Assembly: GCF_014636315.1 (NCBI RefSeq)
Contig: NZ_BMED01000002.1
Location: 496,001 to 560,000 of the forward strand
DNA from: Parundibacterium terreum
GTDB taxonomy: Bacteria; Pseudomonadota; Gammaproteobacteria; Burkholderiales; Burkholderiaceae_D
Reading direction: 5' to 3'
DNA length: 64,000 bases
The notes below the pieces were generated by a model that saw only the letters and a program-made list of their open reading frames with translations, was not told the origin of the DNA and made no database searches. The number at the start of each line of letters is the position of its first letter. The stretch's first letter is position 1. Below, one piece after another: positions 19,178-27,870 of the stretch. Made by a program: the position numbers and the translations under genes.

Positions 19178-20038
19178 TTAGTTTTGAACTTTTTGGCTGA
19201 AGATGGTGCGGGACAGGATATTCAAACCCAGCACACTGAAAGTAATCAACAAGGCGCCGCCCCATGCCAGCGAACGCCAGTTGTCATACGGGCTCATCGC
19301 AAACTGGAAGATCACGTTCGGCAAGTTGGCCATAGGCTTGTTCATGTCAGCATTGAAGAACTGGTTGTTCAGCGCGGTGTACAGCAAAGGCGCTGTTTCA
19401 CCGGAGATACGTGCAACCGCCAGCAACACGCCAGTGACAATACCGGCTTTCACTGCACGCAGGCGTATCATCAATGCGACTTTCCAGCGCGGCGCTCCCA
19501 GCGCAAAAGCAGCTTCGCGCAGGCTGGTCGGCACCAGGCCCAGCATATTGTCGGTTGTACGCACTACGACAGGCACAGCGATCAGCGAGATCGCGATACT
19601 ACCGGCCCAGCCGGAGAAATGCTTGACCTGCGCAACATACAGCGCATACACAAACAGGCCGATCACGATGGACGGTGCAGACAACATGATGTCCGTTACA
19701 AAGCGGGTCACATCGCTGAAGCGGTTGGATTCGCCGTATTCCGCCAGGTAGATACCGGCCAGGATGCCGATCGGTGTACTGATGACGGTTGCGCTGACGA
19801 CGATCAGCAAGCTGCCGACTATCGCATTCATCAAGCCGCCGCCTTCACTACCCGGTGCCGGCGTGGTTTCCACGAACATCGCCAGGTTCAGTGCGCTGAA
19901 GCCCTTGATCAGCAGAGTGAACAAAATCCACATCAGGAAGAACACACCCAAAGCCATCGCAATCGATGACAGGGCGATGCCTATTTTGTGCTGCCTCAGG
20001 CGTTTTTTATAAACGGGATTGTTTGCAGATTCGTTCAT
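19178..20038 (-). CDS. pstA: Phosphate ABC transporter permease PstA
   Basis: An inner-membrane permease of about 286 residues with six hydrophobic segments. The EAA loop is recognisable ([23 protein letters not shown]). Its start overlaps the 3' end of pstC by 4 bp (ATGA), indicating translational coupling. Confidence 0.97.
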   Translation of the reverse strand: MNESANNPVYKKRLRQHKIGIALSSIAMALGVFFLMWILFTLLIKGFSALNLAMFVETTPAPGSEGGGLMNAIVGSLLIVVSATVISTPIGILAGIYLAEYGESNRFSDVTRFVTDIMLSAPSIVIGLFVYALYVAQVKHFSGWAGSIAISLIAVPVVVRTTDNMLGLVPTSLREAAFALGAPRWKVALMIRLRAVKAGIVTGVLLAVARISGETAPLLYTALNNQFFNADMNKPMANLPNVIFQFAMSPYDNWRSLAWGGALLITFSVLGLNILSRTIFSQKVQN

Positions 20039-21090
20039 TTTGCACCTTCTTTTCTACGCAAACCCAGCAGCAGGAGCTTCGCTGCGGATAAAACCAGGAA
20101 TGTAATCACGAACAGGATCAGGCCGAGCAGGAACAGCGATGACACGTGCAGAGTTGATTCCGCCTCTGCAAATTCATTTGCCAGTGTCGACGCAATACTG
20201 TTACCTGCTGCAAACAGCGACCACGATATCTTGTGCGCATTACCGATCATGAAAGTAACCGCCATGGTCTCGCCCAGAGCGCGGCCCAGACCCAGCATGA
20301 CACCTCCGACAACGCCGACCTTGGTGTAAGGCAGCACGATCTTCCTGACCACTTCCCATCGGGTGCAGCCCAGGCCGTAGGCAGATTCCTTCAGCACCGC
20401 AGGCACGACCTCGAATACATCACGCATGACGGAGGCGATGAAAGGGATGATCATGATAGCCAGGATGATGCCGGCGGCCAGGATGCCGATACCGATCTTC
20501 GGACCGGAGAACAAGGCACCCAGCACAGGCACATTGCCCAGCGTGGCAGACAGTGCAGGCTGCACATAGGTTGCGAACAGCGGTGCAAAGACGAACAGGC
20601 CCCACATGCCGTAGATAATGCTAGGCACACCGGCCAGTAATTCAATCGCGGTACCCAGTGGCCGCTTCAGCCATACCGGGCAAATTTCCGTCAAAAACAG
20701 GGCGATACCGAAGCTGACCGGAAAAGCGATCAGCAGCGCTATCAATGAAGTCGCCAGCGTACCGAAAATGGCAATCAGGCCGCCGAACTTGTCGTTCACC
20801 GGATCCCATTCTATGGTCCAGATAAACGAAGGCCCAAACTCGCGCATCGCGGGTATGGCGCCGATAAACAGGGAAATAATAATGCCGATCAGGACCAGCA
20901 AGACACTCAGGGCAAAGGTGAATGTCAGCTTATGAAAGAACCAGTCCTGGAGTTGCTGTCTGCGCATCACCGCAGCCATATCCACCTGGGACTCCTTCAC
21001 CGCATTCAATTGCTTGTCGGGCGAAGTGTCTTGATTTGTTTGTGTTGGCTGGGAAGCTGACATAGTTGTTGACGGTTGTTGAGCATTCAT
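20035..21090 (-). CDS. pstC: Phosphate ABC transporter permease PstC
   Basis: An inner-membrane permease with EAA loop [20 protein letters not shown]. The N-terminal cytoplasmic tail is Ser/Thr/Gln-rich ([20 protein letters not shown]) and precedes the first TM ([20 protein letters not shown]). The start at 21090 is chosen because the longer frame would begin inside the intergenic hairpin at 21111-21143. It forms the channel with PstA. Confidence 0.96.
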   Translation of the reverse strand: MNAQQPSTTMSASQPTQTNQDTSPDKQLNAVKESQVDMAAVMRRQQLQDWFFHKLTFTFALSVLLVLIGIIISLFIGAIPAMREFGPSFIWTIEWDPVNDKFGGLIAIFGTLATSLIALLIAFPVSFGIALFLTEICPVWLKRPLGTAIELLAGVPSIIYGMWGLFVFAPLFATYVQPALSATLGNVPVLGALFSGPKIGIGILAAGIILAIMIIPFIASVMRDVFEVVPAVLKESAYGLGCTRWEVVRKIVLPYTKVGVVGGVMLGLGRALGETMAVTFMIGNAHKISWSLFAAGNSIASTLANEFAEAESTLHVSSLFLLGLILFVITFLVLSAAKLLLLGLRRKEGAK

Positions 21091-21110
21091 GGACAGTTTT
21101 CCAACAAAGA

Positions 21111-21143
21111 TGCGACCCTGCATCTTACCGGTGCAGGGTCGCA
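21111..21143 (-). other. Intergenic hairpin between pstS and pstC
   Basis: TGCGACCCTGCA-TCTTACCGG-TGCAGGGTCGCA is a perfect 12-bp stem with a 9-base loop between the stop of pstS and the start of pstC. The T run after it is weak. Such hairpins commonly stabilise the upstream pstS mRNA or partly terminate, so that the binding protein is made in excess over the permease. Confidence 0.75.
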
Positions 21144-21171
21144 GTCGTTCACGAGATGGAGTAAAGCTTGA

Positions 21172-22215
21172 TTACCAGATTGCCTTTGCGGAGGAATCCT
21201 TGATCTGTGCTTTCCAGCCGTCTTCGATCATCTTTGTTACTGCTGGTGGCAAAGCAACGTAGTCCAGTTCCGCTGCCATCGCACCACCGTTTTTGAAAGA
21301 CCAGTCAAAGAATTTCAATACTTCTTTGCCCTTTGCTGCGTCAGCCTGTGCTTTGTGCATCAGGATGAAGGAAGCGCTGGAGATAGGCCATGTAGCTTTA
21401 CCTGGCTGGTTAGTCAGGATCACGCCCATACCTGGAGTTTTCGCCCAGTCGGCACCGGCAGCTGCTGCCTTGAAGTTGTCGTCGTCTGGTTGTGCGAAGT
21501 TACCGTCCAGGTTTTTCACCAGGGTGTAAGTCATTTTGTTTTTCTTCACATAAGCGTATTCCACGTAACCGATGGAGTTCTTGATACGCTGTACGTTGGC
21601 AGCAACGCCTTCGTTACCTTTGCCGCCCAGGCCTACTGGCCATTTAACTGCTGTGCTGGAGCCGACTGCTGTTTTGAATTCAGCGTTGACTTTGCTCAGG
21701 TAGTCAGTCCATACGAAAGTTGTGCCGGAACCGTCCGAACGGTGTACCACTGTGATGTCTTCTGCTGGCAATTTCATGCCGGCGTTCAGCGCAACGATTT
21801 CAGGCGCATTCCATTTAGTGACTTTGCCCATGTAGATAGCAGCCAGTACGTCGCCAGTCAGTTTCATCTTGCCTGGTTCGATGCCGTCAATGTTGACAAC
21901 AGGAACAACGCCGCCGATGATGGCTGGGAACTGTGCCAGGCCTTCAGCTTCCAGTTCTTCTGCTTTCAAAGGCATGTCGGAAGCACCGAAATCAACAGTC
22001 TTGGCTTTGATCTGCTTGATGCCGCCGCCGGAGCCGATGGACTGGTAGTTCAGGCCATTGCCGGTTGCTTTTTTGTAGGCTTCTGCCCATTTAGCATAGA
22101 TAGGATATGGGAACGTAGCGCCAGCACCGGTAATGTCAGCTGCGTGTGCTGCCGAAAAGGAAACTGCTGCACCGATGGCAATTGCCAGCGATTTCATAAT
22201 TTGATTGAATTGCAT
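21172..22215 (-). CDS. pstS: Periplasmic phosphate-binding protein PstS
   Basis: Captures phosphate in the periplasm for PstCAB. The signal peptide MKSLAIAIGAAVSFSAAHA precedes mature ADITGAGATFPYPIYAKW. Phosphate-binding loops are seen in YQSIGSGGGIKQI, DFGASDMPL and RSDGSGTTFVWTDYL. The start MQFNQIMKS at 22215 has GAGGTG just upstream. It is the first gene of the pst operon and has a Pho box 62 bp upstream of the start codon. Confidence 0.97.
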   Translation of the reverse strand: MQFNQIMKSLAIAIGAAVSFSAAHAADITGAGATFPYPIYAKWAEAYKKATGNGLNYQSIGSGGGIKQIKAKTVDFGASDMPLKAEELEAEGLAQFPAIIGGVVPVVNIDGIEPGKMKLTGDVLAAIYMGKVTKWNAPEIVALNAGMKLPAEDITVVHRSDGSGTTFVWTDYLSKVNAEFKTAVGSSTAVKWPVGLGGKGNEGVAANVQRIKNSIGYVEYAYVKKNKMTYTLVKNLDGNFAQPDDDNFKAAAAGADWAKTPGMGVILTNQPGKATWPISSASFILMHKAQADAAKGKEVLKFFDWSFKNGGAMAAELDYVALPPAVTKMIEDGWKAQIKDSSAKAIW

Positions 22216-22260
22216 ATTCACCTCAGGGTTAAATAATATGACATCAGTAACACGAAGCGA

Positions 22261-22294
22261 ACTGTACAAAACAAATATGACAGGATTATGACGC
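22261..22294 (-). promoter_or_regulatory. Pho box and -10 of the pst operon
   Basis: Read on the minus strand, 22294-22277 is GCGTCAT-AATC-CTGTCAT, two 7-base PhoB repeats with a 4-base spacer (consensus CTGTCAT). Exactly 10 bases further is TACAGT (22266-22261), a -10 box. This is the standard PhoB-dependent arrangement with no good -35. Confidence 0.9.
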
Positions 22295-22336
22295 AGATTT
22301 TAAATTCATGAAATAATTATATTTATAGCAATTTTC

Positions 22337-22380
22337 TTGTCATATAGCCGTAACATCCTCTCTTTACAATGCACTAAGCT
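22337..22380 (+). promoter_or_regulatory. Pho box and -10 upstream of ppk
   Basis: TTGTCAT-ATAG-CCGTAAC (22337-22354) has 7+4+7 spacing with moderate matches to CTGTCAT. TACAAT (22375-22380) may be the -10 box, 20 bases further on. The box points at ppk and is divergent from the pst box about 40 bp away. Confidence 0.65.
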
Positions 22381-22457
22381 ATATATTAGTAGCGTCTGAT
22401 TTTTTTGATTTTTTCTGAGTAACATGAGGTTTGGGCTTTTATGACATGTGAGCGACT

Positions 22458-24626
22458 ATGCAACAACGCGATGTAGACAATCCGCCGGTAGAAGTGCAAG
22501 CAGAAAAACAAGAAAGTCTTGTCAAAACCAGCCTTGTTACAAATTCTGCTCCAACTGAATTATCCCGTTCCGTCATTTTCCTGGACCGGGAAATTTCCCA
22601 GATTGCATTCAATTGGCGGGTTCTGGCGCAAGCTGAGGACAAGAATGTGCCCCTGCTGGAACGCCTGCGCTATCTGTGCATAGTCGGCAGCAACCTGGAT
22701 GAATTCTTTGAAGTCAGGGTCGCCAGCCTGCTGGCGCAAAACACTGTTGATGGTGAACTGGCGCAGCATCCTGCCTTTTTAGCCACGCTGGACCGTATCG
22801 GGCAGGAATGCCATGAACTGGTCGCGCGCCAATATGCGGTGCTGAACCAGGAAATCCTGCCGCAGTTGTCCAAGAACGGCGTCCACCTGCTGCGCCACAA
22901 TGACCGCAATGAGGCGCAAAGAGCCTGGGTCAAATCCTATTTCGAACGCGAAGTGCGGCCGCTGCTGACGCCTATCGGCCTGGACCCGGCCCACCCGTTC
23001 CCTCAAGTCGTCAACAAGAGCTTGAATTTCATCGTATCGCTGGCCGGCAAGGATGCTTTCGGCCGCGGCACGGCGATTGCCATCGTCAAGGCCCCACGGG
23101 TACTGCCGCGGGTAATACGCCTGCCGGATGAACTATCCGATGGCGGCGTCGCGCTATGCCTGCTGTCCTCCATCATCCACGCGCATATTGCCGATCTGTT
23201 CAATGGCCGCGAGGTTTTGTCTTATTCGCAATTTCGGGTCACTCGCGACAGCGACCTGTGGGTCGATGAAGAAGAGGTCAAGAATCTGCGTCAGGCCTTG
23301 CAGGGCGAATTGCAGAGCCGGCAATTCGGCGTAGCGGTACGCCTGGAAGTGGCAAAGAATTGCCCGGAAAACCTGTCAGACTTCCTGCTGGAGCAGTTTT
23401 CGCTGCACAGAAACCGCCTGTATCCGGTGGATGGCCCGGTAAATATGGTACGCCTGTCCGAGCTGGTCGATCATGTCAAACAACCCAATCTGCGCTTCCC
23501 TCCTTTCACAGCCAAGGTCAGCGGCAAATACGCGCATACCGACATATTTACGTTGTTGAACAAGCAGGACATCCTGCTGCACCATCCGTTCCAGCCTTTC
23601 CAGACCGTCATCGATTTCATCCGCGCGGCCTCGGTCGATCCATGCGTGGTCGCGATCAAGCAGACCATCTACCGTACGGGTATGAATTCTGACTTGATGG
23701 AGTCGCTGATCGTCGCGGCACAGCAGGGCAAGGAAGTCACGGTGATCGTGGAGTTGATGGCGCGCTTTGATGAAGAAGCAAACATCAACTGGGCCGACAA
23801 ACTGCAAAGAGCCGGCGCCCAGGTGGTGTACGGCGTCGTTGGCTTGAAGACCCATGCCAAGCTGGCGCTGGTGATACGGCGCGAAGAAGGCGGTGTGCTG
23901 CGCCACTACGCCCATCTGGGCACCGGCAACTACCATCCGTCCACTACCAAGTTTTATACCGACTTCGGCCTGCTGACGGCACATCCCGAACTGGCGGCCG
24001 AAGTAAATGAGATCTTCATCCACCTGACCGGCCTGACCAAGCCGAAAAAGCTCGATTACCTGTGGCTGGCGCCGTTTGCGCTGCAGCCGCAAATCATCAA
24101 GGCTATCCGCAACGAAGCCAAGATCGCCAAATCCGGCCGTCCGGGCCGCATCATTGCGAAGATGAACGCGCTGCTGGATGAATCCGTCATACGCGCGCTG
24201 TATGCAGCCTCTGCCGATGGCGTAAAAATAGATTTGATCATACGCGGCGCCTGCGCACTGCGCCCCGGCGTGCCGGGTTTGTCGGAAAACATCAAGGTGC
24301 GCTCCATCATAGGCCGCTTCCTGGAGCACAGCCGCATCTATTACTTCCGCAACGACTTGCAGCATGACGTGTACCTGGCCAGCGCAGACTGGATGAACCG
24401 CAACCTGTTCCGCCGCATCGAAGTAGCCTTCCCCGTGCTGGAAAAGGCACAGAAAAAGCGCGTGATCAGCGAAGGCCTTGAACCTTACCTGAAAGACAAT
24501 GTCAATGCATGGGTGCTGGATTCAGAGGGTGAATACCAGCGTAAACGGGTCAGGGGCAAGCAGCAGAGCTTCTGCGCACAACAATATTTAATGCAGCATT
24601 TAGGCTCTCTATCCGAAGGTAGCTAA
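22458..24626 (+). CDS. ppk: Polyphosphate kinase
   Basis: Polymerises the terminal phosphate of ATP into polyphosphate at the membrane face. Family motifs are FLDREISQIAFNWRVLAQA (N domain), YLCIVGSNLDEFFEVRVA, HHPFQPFQTVIDFIRAAS, and the PLD-like catalytic domains with the autophosphorylated His in VGLKTHAKLALVIRRE and HLGTGNYHPSTTKFYTDFGLL. The 722 residues include a non-conserved N-terminal tail of about 30 residues. It is followed without a gap by sixA and divergent from the pst operon. Confidence 0.97.
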   Translation: MQQRDVDNPPVEVQAEKQESLVKTSLVTNSAPTELSRSVIFLDREISQIAFNWRVLAQAEDKNVPLLERLRYLCIVGSNLDEFFEVRVASLLAQNTVDGELAQHPAFLATLDRIGQECHELVARQYAVLNQEILPQLSKNGVHLLRHNDRNEAQRAWVKSYFEREVRPLLTPIGLDPAHPFPQVVNKSLNFIVSLAGKDAFGRGTAIAIVKAPRVLPRVIRLPDELSDGGVALCLLSSIIHAHIADLFNGREVLSYSQFRVTRDSDLWVDEEEVKNLRQALQGELQSRQFGVAVRLEVAKNCPENLSDFLLEQFSLHRNRLYPVDGPVNMVRLSELVDHVKQPNLRFPPFTAKVSGKYAHTDIFTLLNKQDILLHHPFQPFQTVIDFIRAASVDPCVVAIKQTIYRTGMNSDLMESLIVAAQQGKEVTVIVELMARFDEEANINWADKLQRAGAQVVYGVVGLKTHAKLALVIRREEGGVLRHYAHLGTGNYHPSTTKFYTDFGLLTAHPELAAEVNEIFIHLTGLTKPKKLDYLWLAPFALQPQIIKAIRNEAKIAKSGRPGRIIAKMNALLDESVIRALYAASADGVKIDLIIRGACALRPGVPGLSENIKVRSIIGRFLEHSRIYYFRNDLQHDVYLASADWMNRNLFRRIEVAFPVLEKAQKKRVISEGLEPYLKDNVNAWVLDSEGEYQRKRVRGKQQSFCAQQYLMQHLGSLSEGS

Positions 24627-25085
24627 ATGGAACTCATCTTGTGGCGCCACGCAGAAGCAGAAGAAGGTGAACCGGACGCAGAACGCAAGCTGACCGGCAA
24701 AGGCCAGAAGCAGGCCGCCAAGATGGCGCGCTGGCTGGACAGCAATCTGCCCGAGACCTGCCGCATCCTGGTCAGCCCGGCAGTCCGGACACAGGAAACC
24801 GTGGCCCATCTGCACCGCAAGTTCAAAACTGTGCCTGAGCTCAGCGTCGGCGCCAGCATAGAAGACGTGCTAACCGCCGCCAACTGGCCCAATAGCCGCG
24901 AGCCGGTACTGATCGTCGGCCACCAGCCTTACCTGGGCCTGGTCGCGGCACAGGTACTGGGTACGCCACAGCAGGAATGCGCTGTACGCAAAGGCAATGT
25001 GTGGTGGATTACGCAGAAGCCGCGCGAAGATGAATTGCAGACTTACCTGAAGGCGATCATGTCGCCCGATCTGGTGGTCAAGTAA
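24627..25085 (+). CDS. sixA: Phosphohistidine phosphatase SixA
   Basis: A small (152 aa) histidine-phosphatase-superfamily protein that removes phosphate from phosphohistidine. The catalytic RHG-type motif is WRHAEAEEGE (Arg7, His8), and the second catalytic His is in VLIVGHQPYLGLV. The ATG directly follows the ppk stop codon (TAA ATG), so the two genes form one translationally close unit under the Pho-boxed ppk promoter. Confidence 0.9.
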   Translation: MELILWRHAEAEEGEPDAERKLTGKGQKQAAKMARWLDSNLPETCRILVSPAVRTQETVAHLHRKFKTVPELSVGASIEDVLTAANWPNSREPVLIVGHQPYLGLVAAQVLGTPQQECAVRKGNVWWITQKPREDELQTYLKAIMSPDLVVK

Positions 25086-25176
25086 GCTAGGCCCTCGGAC
25101 TGGCGCAGGGCTGAACAAAAAACAGGGAATAAAAATCGGTGGTTTGTCGTAATTACCGCCAAGCTGCTGCGGCAAA

Positions 25177-25216
25177 CTGCTTATCTGCTTATCTGCTTAT
25201 CTGCTTATCTGCTTAG
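25177..25216. repeat. Tandem 8-bp repeat (CTGCTTAT)n
   Basis: Four perfect copies of CTGCTTAT and a fifth ending in G (CTGCTTAG). It lies just past the convergent ends of sixA and the phosphoesterase gene at 25230. Such short tandem repeats are prone to slipped-strand copy-number change. Confidence 0.95.
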
Positions 25217-25229
25217 CCGATATTGAGCT

Positions 25230-26111
25230 TCAGGCGTGCAGCGCTTCTTCCTCTGCAACCGGCTCCACGGCACTCTCTTCGGAAATATCCGAGATCGCTT
25301 CCAGCGAATGGCTGCGCTGCATGATGTCTTGCCAGCTTACCAGGCGCAGTTCGCCATTGGCTTCTTCCACCAGTGCAGACAGGCTTTCGACCCAGTCGCC
25401 ATCATTGCAATAAGTGACGCCGCCTATGTCGCGGATTTCCGGCTTGTGGATATGGCCGCAGATCACGCCGTCCAGCCCTTTCTTGCGCGCCTCGTCTGCC
25501 AGCGCATCTTCAAATGAAGTGATATAGCTCACTGCATTCTTGACCTTCAGCTTCAGATATTGCGACAAGGACCAGTACGGCAAACCGGCGCGGGCGCGCC
25601 AGTTGTTATACAACTGATTAAACTTCAGGATCACCGTGTACAGATTGTCGCCGACATAGGCCAGCCACTTGGCGCAGGCGATCACGCCGTCAAAGCGGTC
25701 GCCGTGCAGTACCAGCATGCGCTTGCCCTGGGCGGTAGTGTGCACCAACTCGTCACGTATCTTGATGCCGCCAAAATCCAGGTCGATGAACTGGCGTATG
25801 GCCTCATCATGATTACCCGGCACGAAGATGACATCGGTGCCCTTCTTGGCCTTCTTCAATACTGTTTGCACTACATTATTGTGTACCTGGTCCCAGTACC
25901 AGCGCCGCTTCAATTGCCAGCCATCGACAATATCGCCAACGAGGTACAGGGTTTCCGACTCAGTTGCCTGTAAAAATTCCAGTAAGCGCGCAGCCTGGCA
26001 GCCTGTCGTTCCCAGATGCACATCCGATATCCAGATGGTGCGGAAACGTATGACGTCCTTCTTGCTGGTTTTCAGAAATTTTCTATCCAGGAACTGGTCG
26101 GCTGGTTTCAC
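25230..26111 (-). CDS. Metallophosphoesterase, probable PlcP-type phospholipase C (LpxH-like family)
   Basis: A calcineurin-like phosphoesterase of 293 residues with the full metal-site set: ISDVHLG (Asp30, His32), VGDIVDGW, PGNHDE, LHGDRFDG and GHIHKPEIRD. Members of this family (COG2908) include LpxH of lipid A synthesis and PlcP, a phospholipase C that degrades phospholipids during phosphate starvation. PlcP is preferred here because the gene overlaps by 4 bp an ornithine-lipid-type acyltransferase preceded by a Pho box. LpxH cannot be excluded from sequence alone. The C-terminal 20 residues are acidic and poorly conserved in type. Confidence 0.8.
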   Translation of the reverse strand: MKPADQFLDRKFLKTSKKDVIRFRTIWISDVHLGTTGCQAARLLEFLQATESETLYLVGDIVDGWQLKRRWYWDQVHNNVVQTVLKKAKKGTDVIFVPGNHDEAIRQFIDLDFGGIKIRDELVHTTAQGKRMLVLHGDRFDGVIACAKWLAYVGDNLYTVILKFNQLYNNWRARAGLPYWSLSQYLKLKVKNAVSYITSFEDALADEARKKGLDGVICGHIHKPEIRDIGGVTYCNDGDWVESLSALVEEANGELRLVSWQDIMQRSHSLEAISDISEESAVEPVAEEEALHA

Positions 26112-26875
26112 TGAGGCTTCTCCTCTGTTCCGTAGTGTTTCGCATATCGATTGTCCAGATTCGCCAACGGCAACATCACAAACAGATCCGCGCTATGGAA
26201 ATCAGGATCCCAGGCCGGTTCGCCGCAAACCCAGGCGCCGGCACGCAGATAACCGCGCAGTAAAGGAGGGATACGCGCTTCGGTGCCGGTGTCCATTTCC
26301 TCGATAGGGAAAGGCAGATGCGGCTTGACGCGGTATTCCAGCGGCGAGAAGTCGTTTTCCTTGAAATTGCGGTAGATGGCAGCAGCATTATGGCCGCCGT
26401 CGCTGAGGCTGATGCTGGCGCAGCCTATCAGATAGGTGCAACGCTCGCGCTGCATATAGGCAGCCAGTCCGGCCCACAACAGCATGATGACGGCGCCGCT
26501 ACGATAATCAGGATGGATACAGGCACGGCCCGCCTCGGCGATGCTGCCGCGGATATTTTCCAGGCGCGACAGGTCAAATTCTGTTTCAGAGTAATAACGG
26601 CCGATATGACGTGCTGCATTCGGGCCGAGAATGCGGTAAGTGCCGACTACTTTCAGGGATTTGGTGTCACGTACAATCAGGTGGTCGCAGTGCTCGTCAA
26701 ACTCATCCTTATCCAGGCCTTCGGGATTAGTCAGCGTGGACAATCCCATGGATTCTATGAAGACCTTGTAGCGCAGGCGCTGTACTTCCTTGACTTCTTT
26801 GGCAGTACTGGCAAGGCTGAGACTGAGTTTGGAAAAACTGGGGTTAGCATCAGCGGGGATGGTGAGTAATCTCAT
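26108..26875 (-). CDS. OlsB-type N-acyltransferase (ornithine lipid / N-acyl amino acid synthase)
   Basis: A 255-residue GNAT-fold enzyme of the Acetyltransf_5 group that moves a hydroxy-acyl chain from ACP to the alpha-amino group of ornithine, making lyso-ornithine lipid. Characteristic stretches are VQRLRYKVFIESMG, FDEHCDHLIVRD, VVGTYRILGP, EAGRACIHPDYRSGAVIMLLW and YLIGCASISLSDGG. It is the first gene of a two-gene operon with the phosphoesterase (ATGA overlap). A three-repeat Pho box lies about 70 bp upstream. No olsA-type partner is adjacent; a PlsC-like acyltransferase lies at 29006-29611. Confidence 0.8.
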   Translation of the reverse strand: MRLLTIPADANPSFSKLSLSLASTAKEVKEVQRLRYKVFIESMGLSTLTNPEGLDKDEFDEHCDHLIVRDTKSLKVVGTYRILGPNAARHIGRYYSETEFDLSRLENIRGSIAEAGRACIHPDYRSGAVIMLLWAGLAAYMQRERCTYLIGCASISLSDGGHNAAAIYRNFKENDFSPLEYRVKPHLPFPIEEMDTGTEARIPPLLRGYLRAGAWVCGEPAWDPDFHSADLFVMLPLANLDNRYAKHYGTEEKPQ

Positions 26876-26943
26876 TCGTAGTCCTCTAAGTCTAGGTGCC
26901 TTGTGTGCACGGACGAAGATTAACGATCGATTACTTCAGCAAC

Positions 26944-26972
26944 ATGACAATTTCATGTCGGTTTGATGACAT
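26944..26972 (-). promoter_or_regulatory. Three-repeat Pho box upstream of the OlsB/PlcP operon
   Basis: Minus strand 26972-26944: ATGTCAT-CAAA-CCGACAT-GAAA-TTGTCAT, three 7-base units with strict 4-base spacers. They match CTGTCAT at 6, 5 and 6 of 7 bases. A weak -10-like TAATCG follows 10 bases later. This predicts phosphate-starvation induction by PhoB. Confidence 0.75.
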
Positions 26973-26974
26973 CC

Positions 26975-27010
26975 ACAAAAAACAACAGCCCGCATCTTGC
27001 AGGCTGTTGT
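26975..27010 (-). terminator. Terminator after the basic repeat protein gene
   Basis: ACAACAGCC (26982-26990) pairs with GGCTGTTGT (27002-27010), and on the minus strand the stem is followed by TTTTTTG. It lies directly past the gene at 27038. Confidence 0.8.
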
Positions 27011-27037
27011 CGGCAGGCATTTCAAGCTTGTGGAAGC

Positions 27038-27538
27038 TTATTTTTCTTTCTTGGGACGGCCCGCTTTTAGCGGTTCCAAGCCTGCGATCAGGATTTTCAG
27101 TGCGTTGACGTCGGTCTTTTTCAACAGCACCAGGCCTATGCGCAGCAACTGGCTCTTCTTGACTTCCACACCGGCGCTGATGCAGGCTTTCTTGACCTGG
27201 CTCAGCACTTCGTATTCAGTTTCCGGCATCGTGAAGCTGTCGCGCACCAGTTTCGGCTTCTTCGCCTTGTCCTTGTTCGCAGCCAGGATGATAGGCGCAG
27301 GCTTGGCAGCAGCCGGCTTGACGGCGACAACAGGTTTTTTTACCCCTTTTGCAGCAGGCTTCGCAGCGGCCTTATCTGCTACCGGCTTAACTGCGGGCTT
27401 AACTACAGCCTTCGCGGCAGGCGAAGGTTTTACTGCTTTCGCTACGGGAGCCTTGGCGGCAGCAGCGACAATATTTTTCGCCGGCGCAACCGCAGCCTTG
27501 GTTTTCACTGCGACTTTTTTCACTGGCGTTGTTGCCAT
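27038..27538 (-). CDS. Histone-H1-like Lys/Ala/Pro-rich protein
   Basis: The first 95 residues are repeats of Lys-Ala-Ala-Pro type (AKAVKPSPAAKAVVKPAVKP), like bacterial H1-like and AlgP-type DNA-binding tails. The C-terminal 70 residues are a distinct folded part (VRDSFTMPETEYEVLSQVKK...KKSQLLRIGLVLLKK...GRPKKEK) that may be a small helical DNA-binding domain. A nucleoid-associated role is inferred from composition. The RBS is weak. A Pho-box-like element faces this gene about 145 bp upstream. Confidence 0.7.
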   Translation of the reverse strand: MATTPVKKVAVKTKAAVAPAKNIVAAAAKAPVAKAVKPSPAAKAVVKPAVKPVADKAAAKPAAKGVKKPVVAVKPAAAKPAPIILAANKDKAKKPKLVRDSFTMPETEYEVLSQVKKACISAGVEVKKSQLLRIGLVLLKKTDVNALKILIAGLEPLKAGRPKKEK

Positions 27539-27683
27539 ATGATTCTCCGATAATTAAACACGTAAATAATATAAACAATATATCTAGATTAGACAAGCAG
27601 ATTCCGGCATTCAGGGATTTGATTCATATTAAATAAACAATTTGATCAAATTCCTGCAGACACGCGTAGATTAAAGTCCGTAT

Positions 27684-27701
27684 GTGACAGGCACATTACA
27701 A
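27684..27701 (-). promoter_or_regulatory. Pho-box-like element between the H1-like gene and pstS2
   Basis: On the minus strand it reads TTGTAAT-GTGC-CTGTCAC, 7+4+7 spacing with good matches to CTGTCAT. It points towards 27538, with TAATCT 10 bases beyond. The more obvious target, the second pstS, lies on the other side and in the opposite orientation. Confidence 0.5.
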
Positions 27702-27712
27702 AACCGGAGAAA

Positions 27713-27742
27713 TTCACCTTCAATATGATTCAAGGCTATAAT
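27713..27742 (+). promoter_or_regulatory. Probable promoter of the second pstS
   Basis: TTCACC (27713-27718), an 18-base spacer and TATAAT (27737-27742), about 130 bp upstream of the PstS2 start. Confidence 0.5.
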
Positions 27743-27870
27743 TCGGCAGATTTTTAAATGTTTCACCATGGCAAATAACTACCGTGGCCTGATTTTTGAC
27801 ATTTCCGCACGCTATTCGTTCCATCTTGCTGCCCCTTCCCCATCCCTTTTCTTTGCCTTTATTAGCTTCC

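Noticed and set aside
18269-19969. 566-codon open frame opposite pstB and pstA
   Set aside because: Antisense shadow of the pst genes; low-complexity His/Gln/Arg-rich product without motifs.
25230-26111. Naming the phosphoesterase lpxH
   Set aside because: Family motifs fit both LpxH and PlcP. The Pho box and the coupling to an OlsB-type gene favour PlcP, so no symbol is given.
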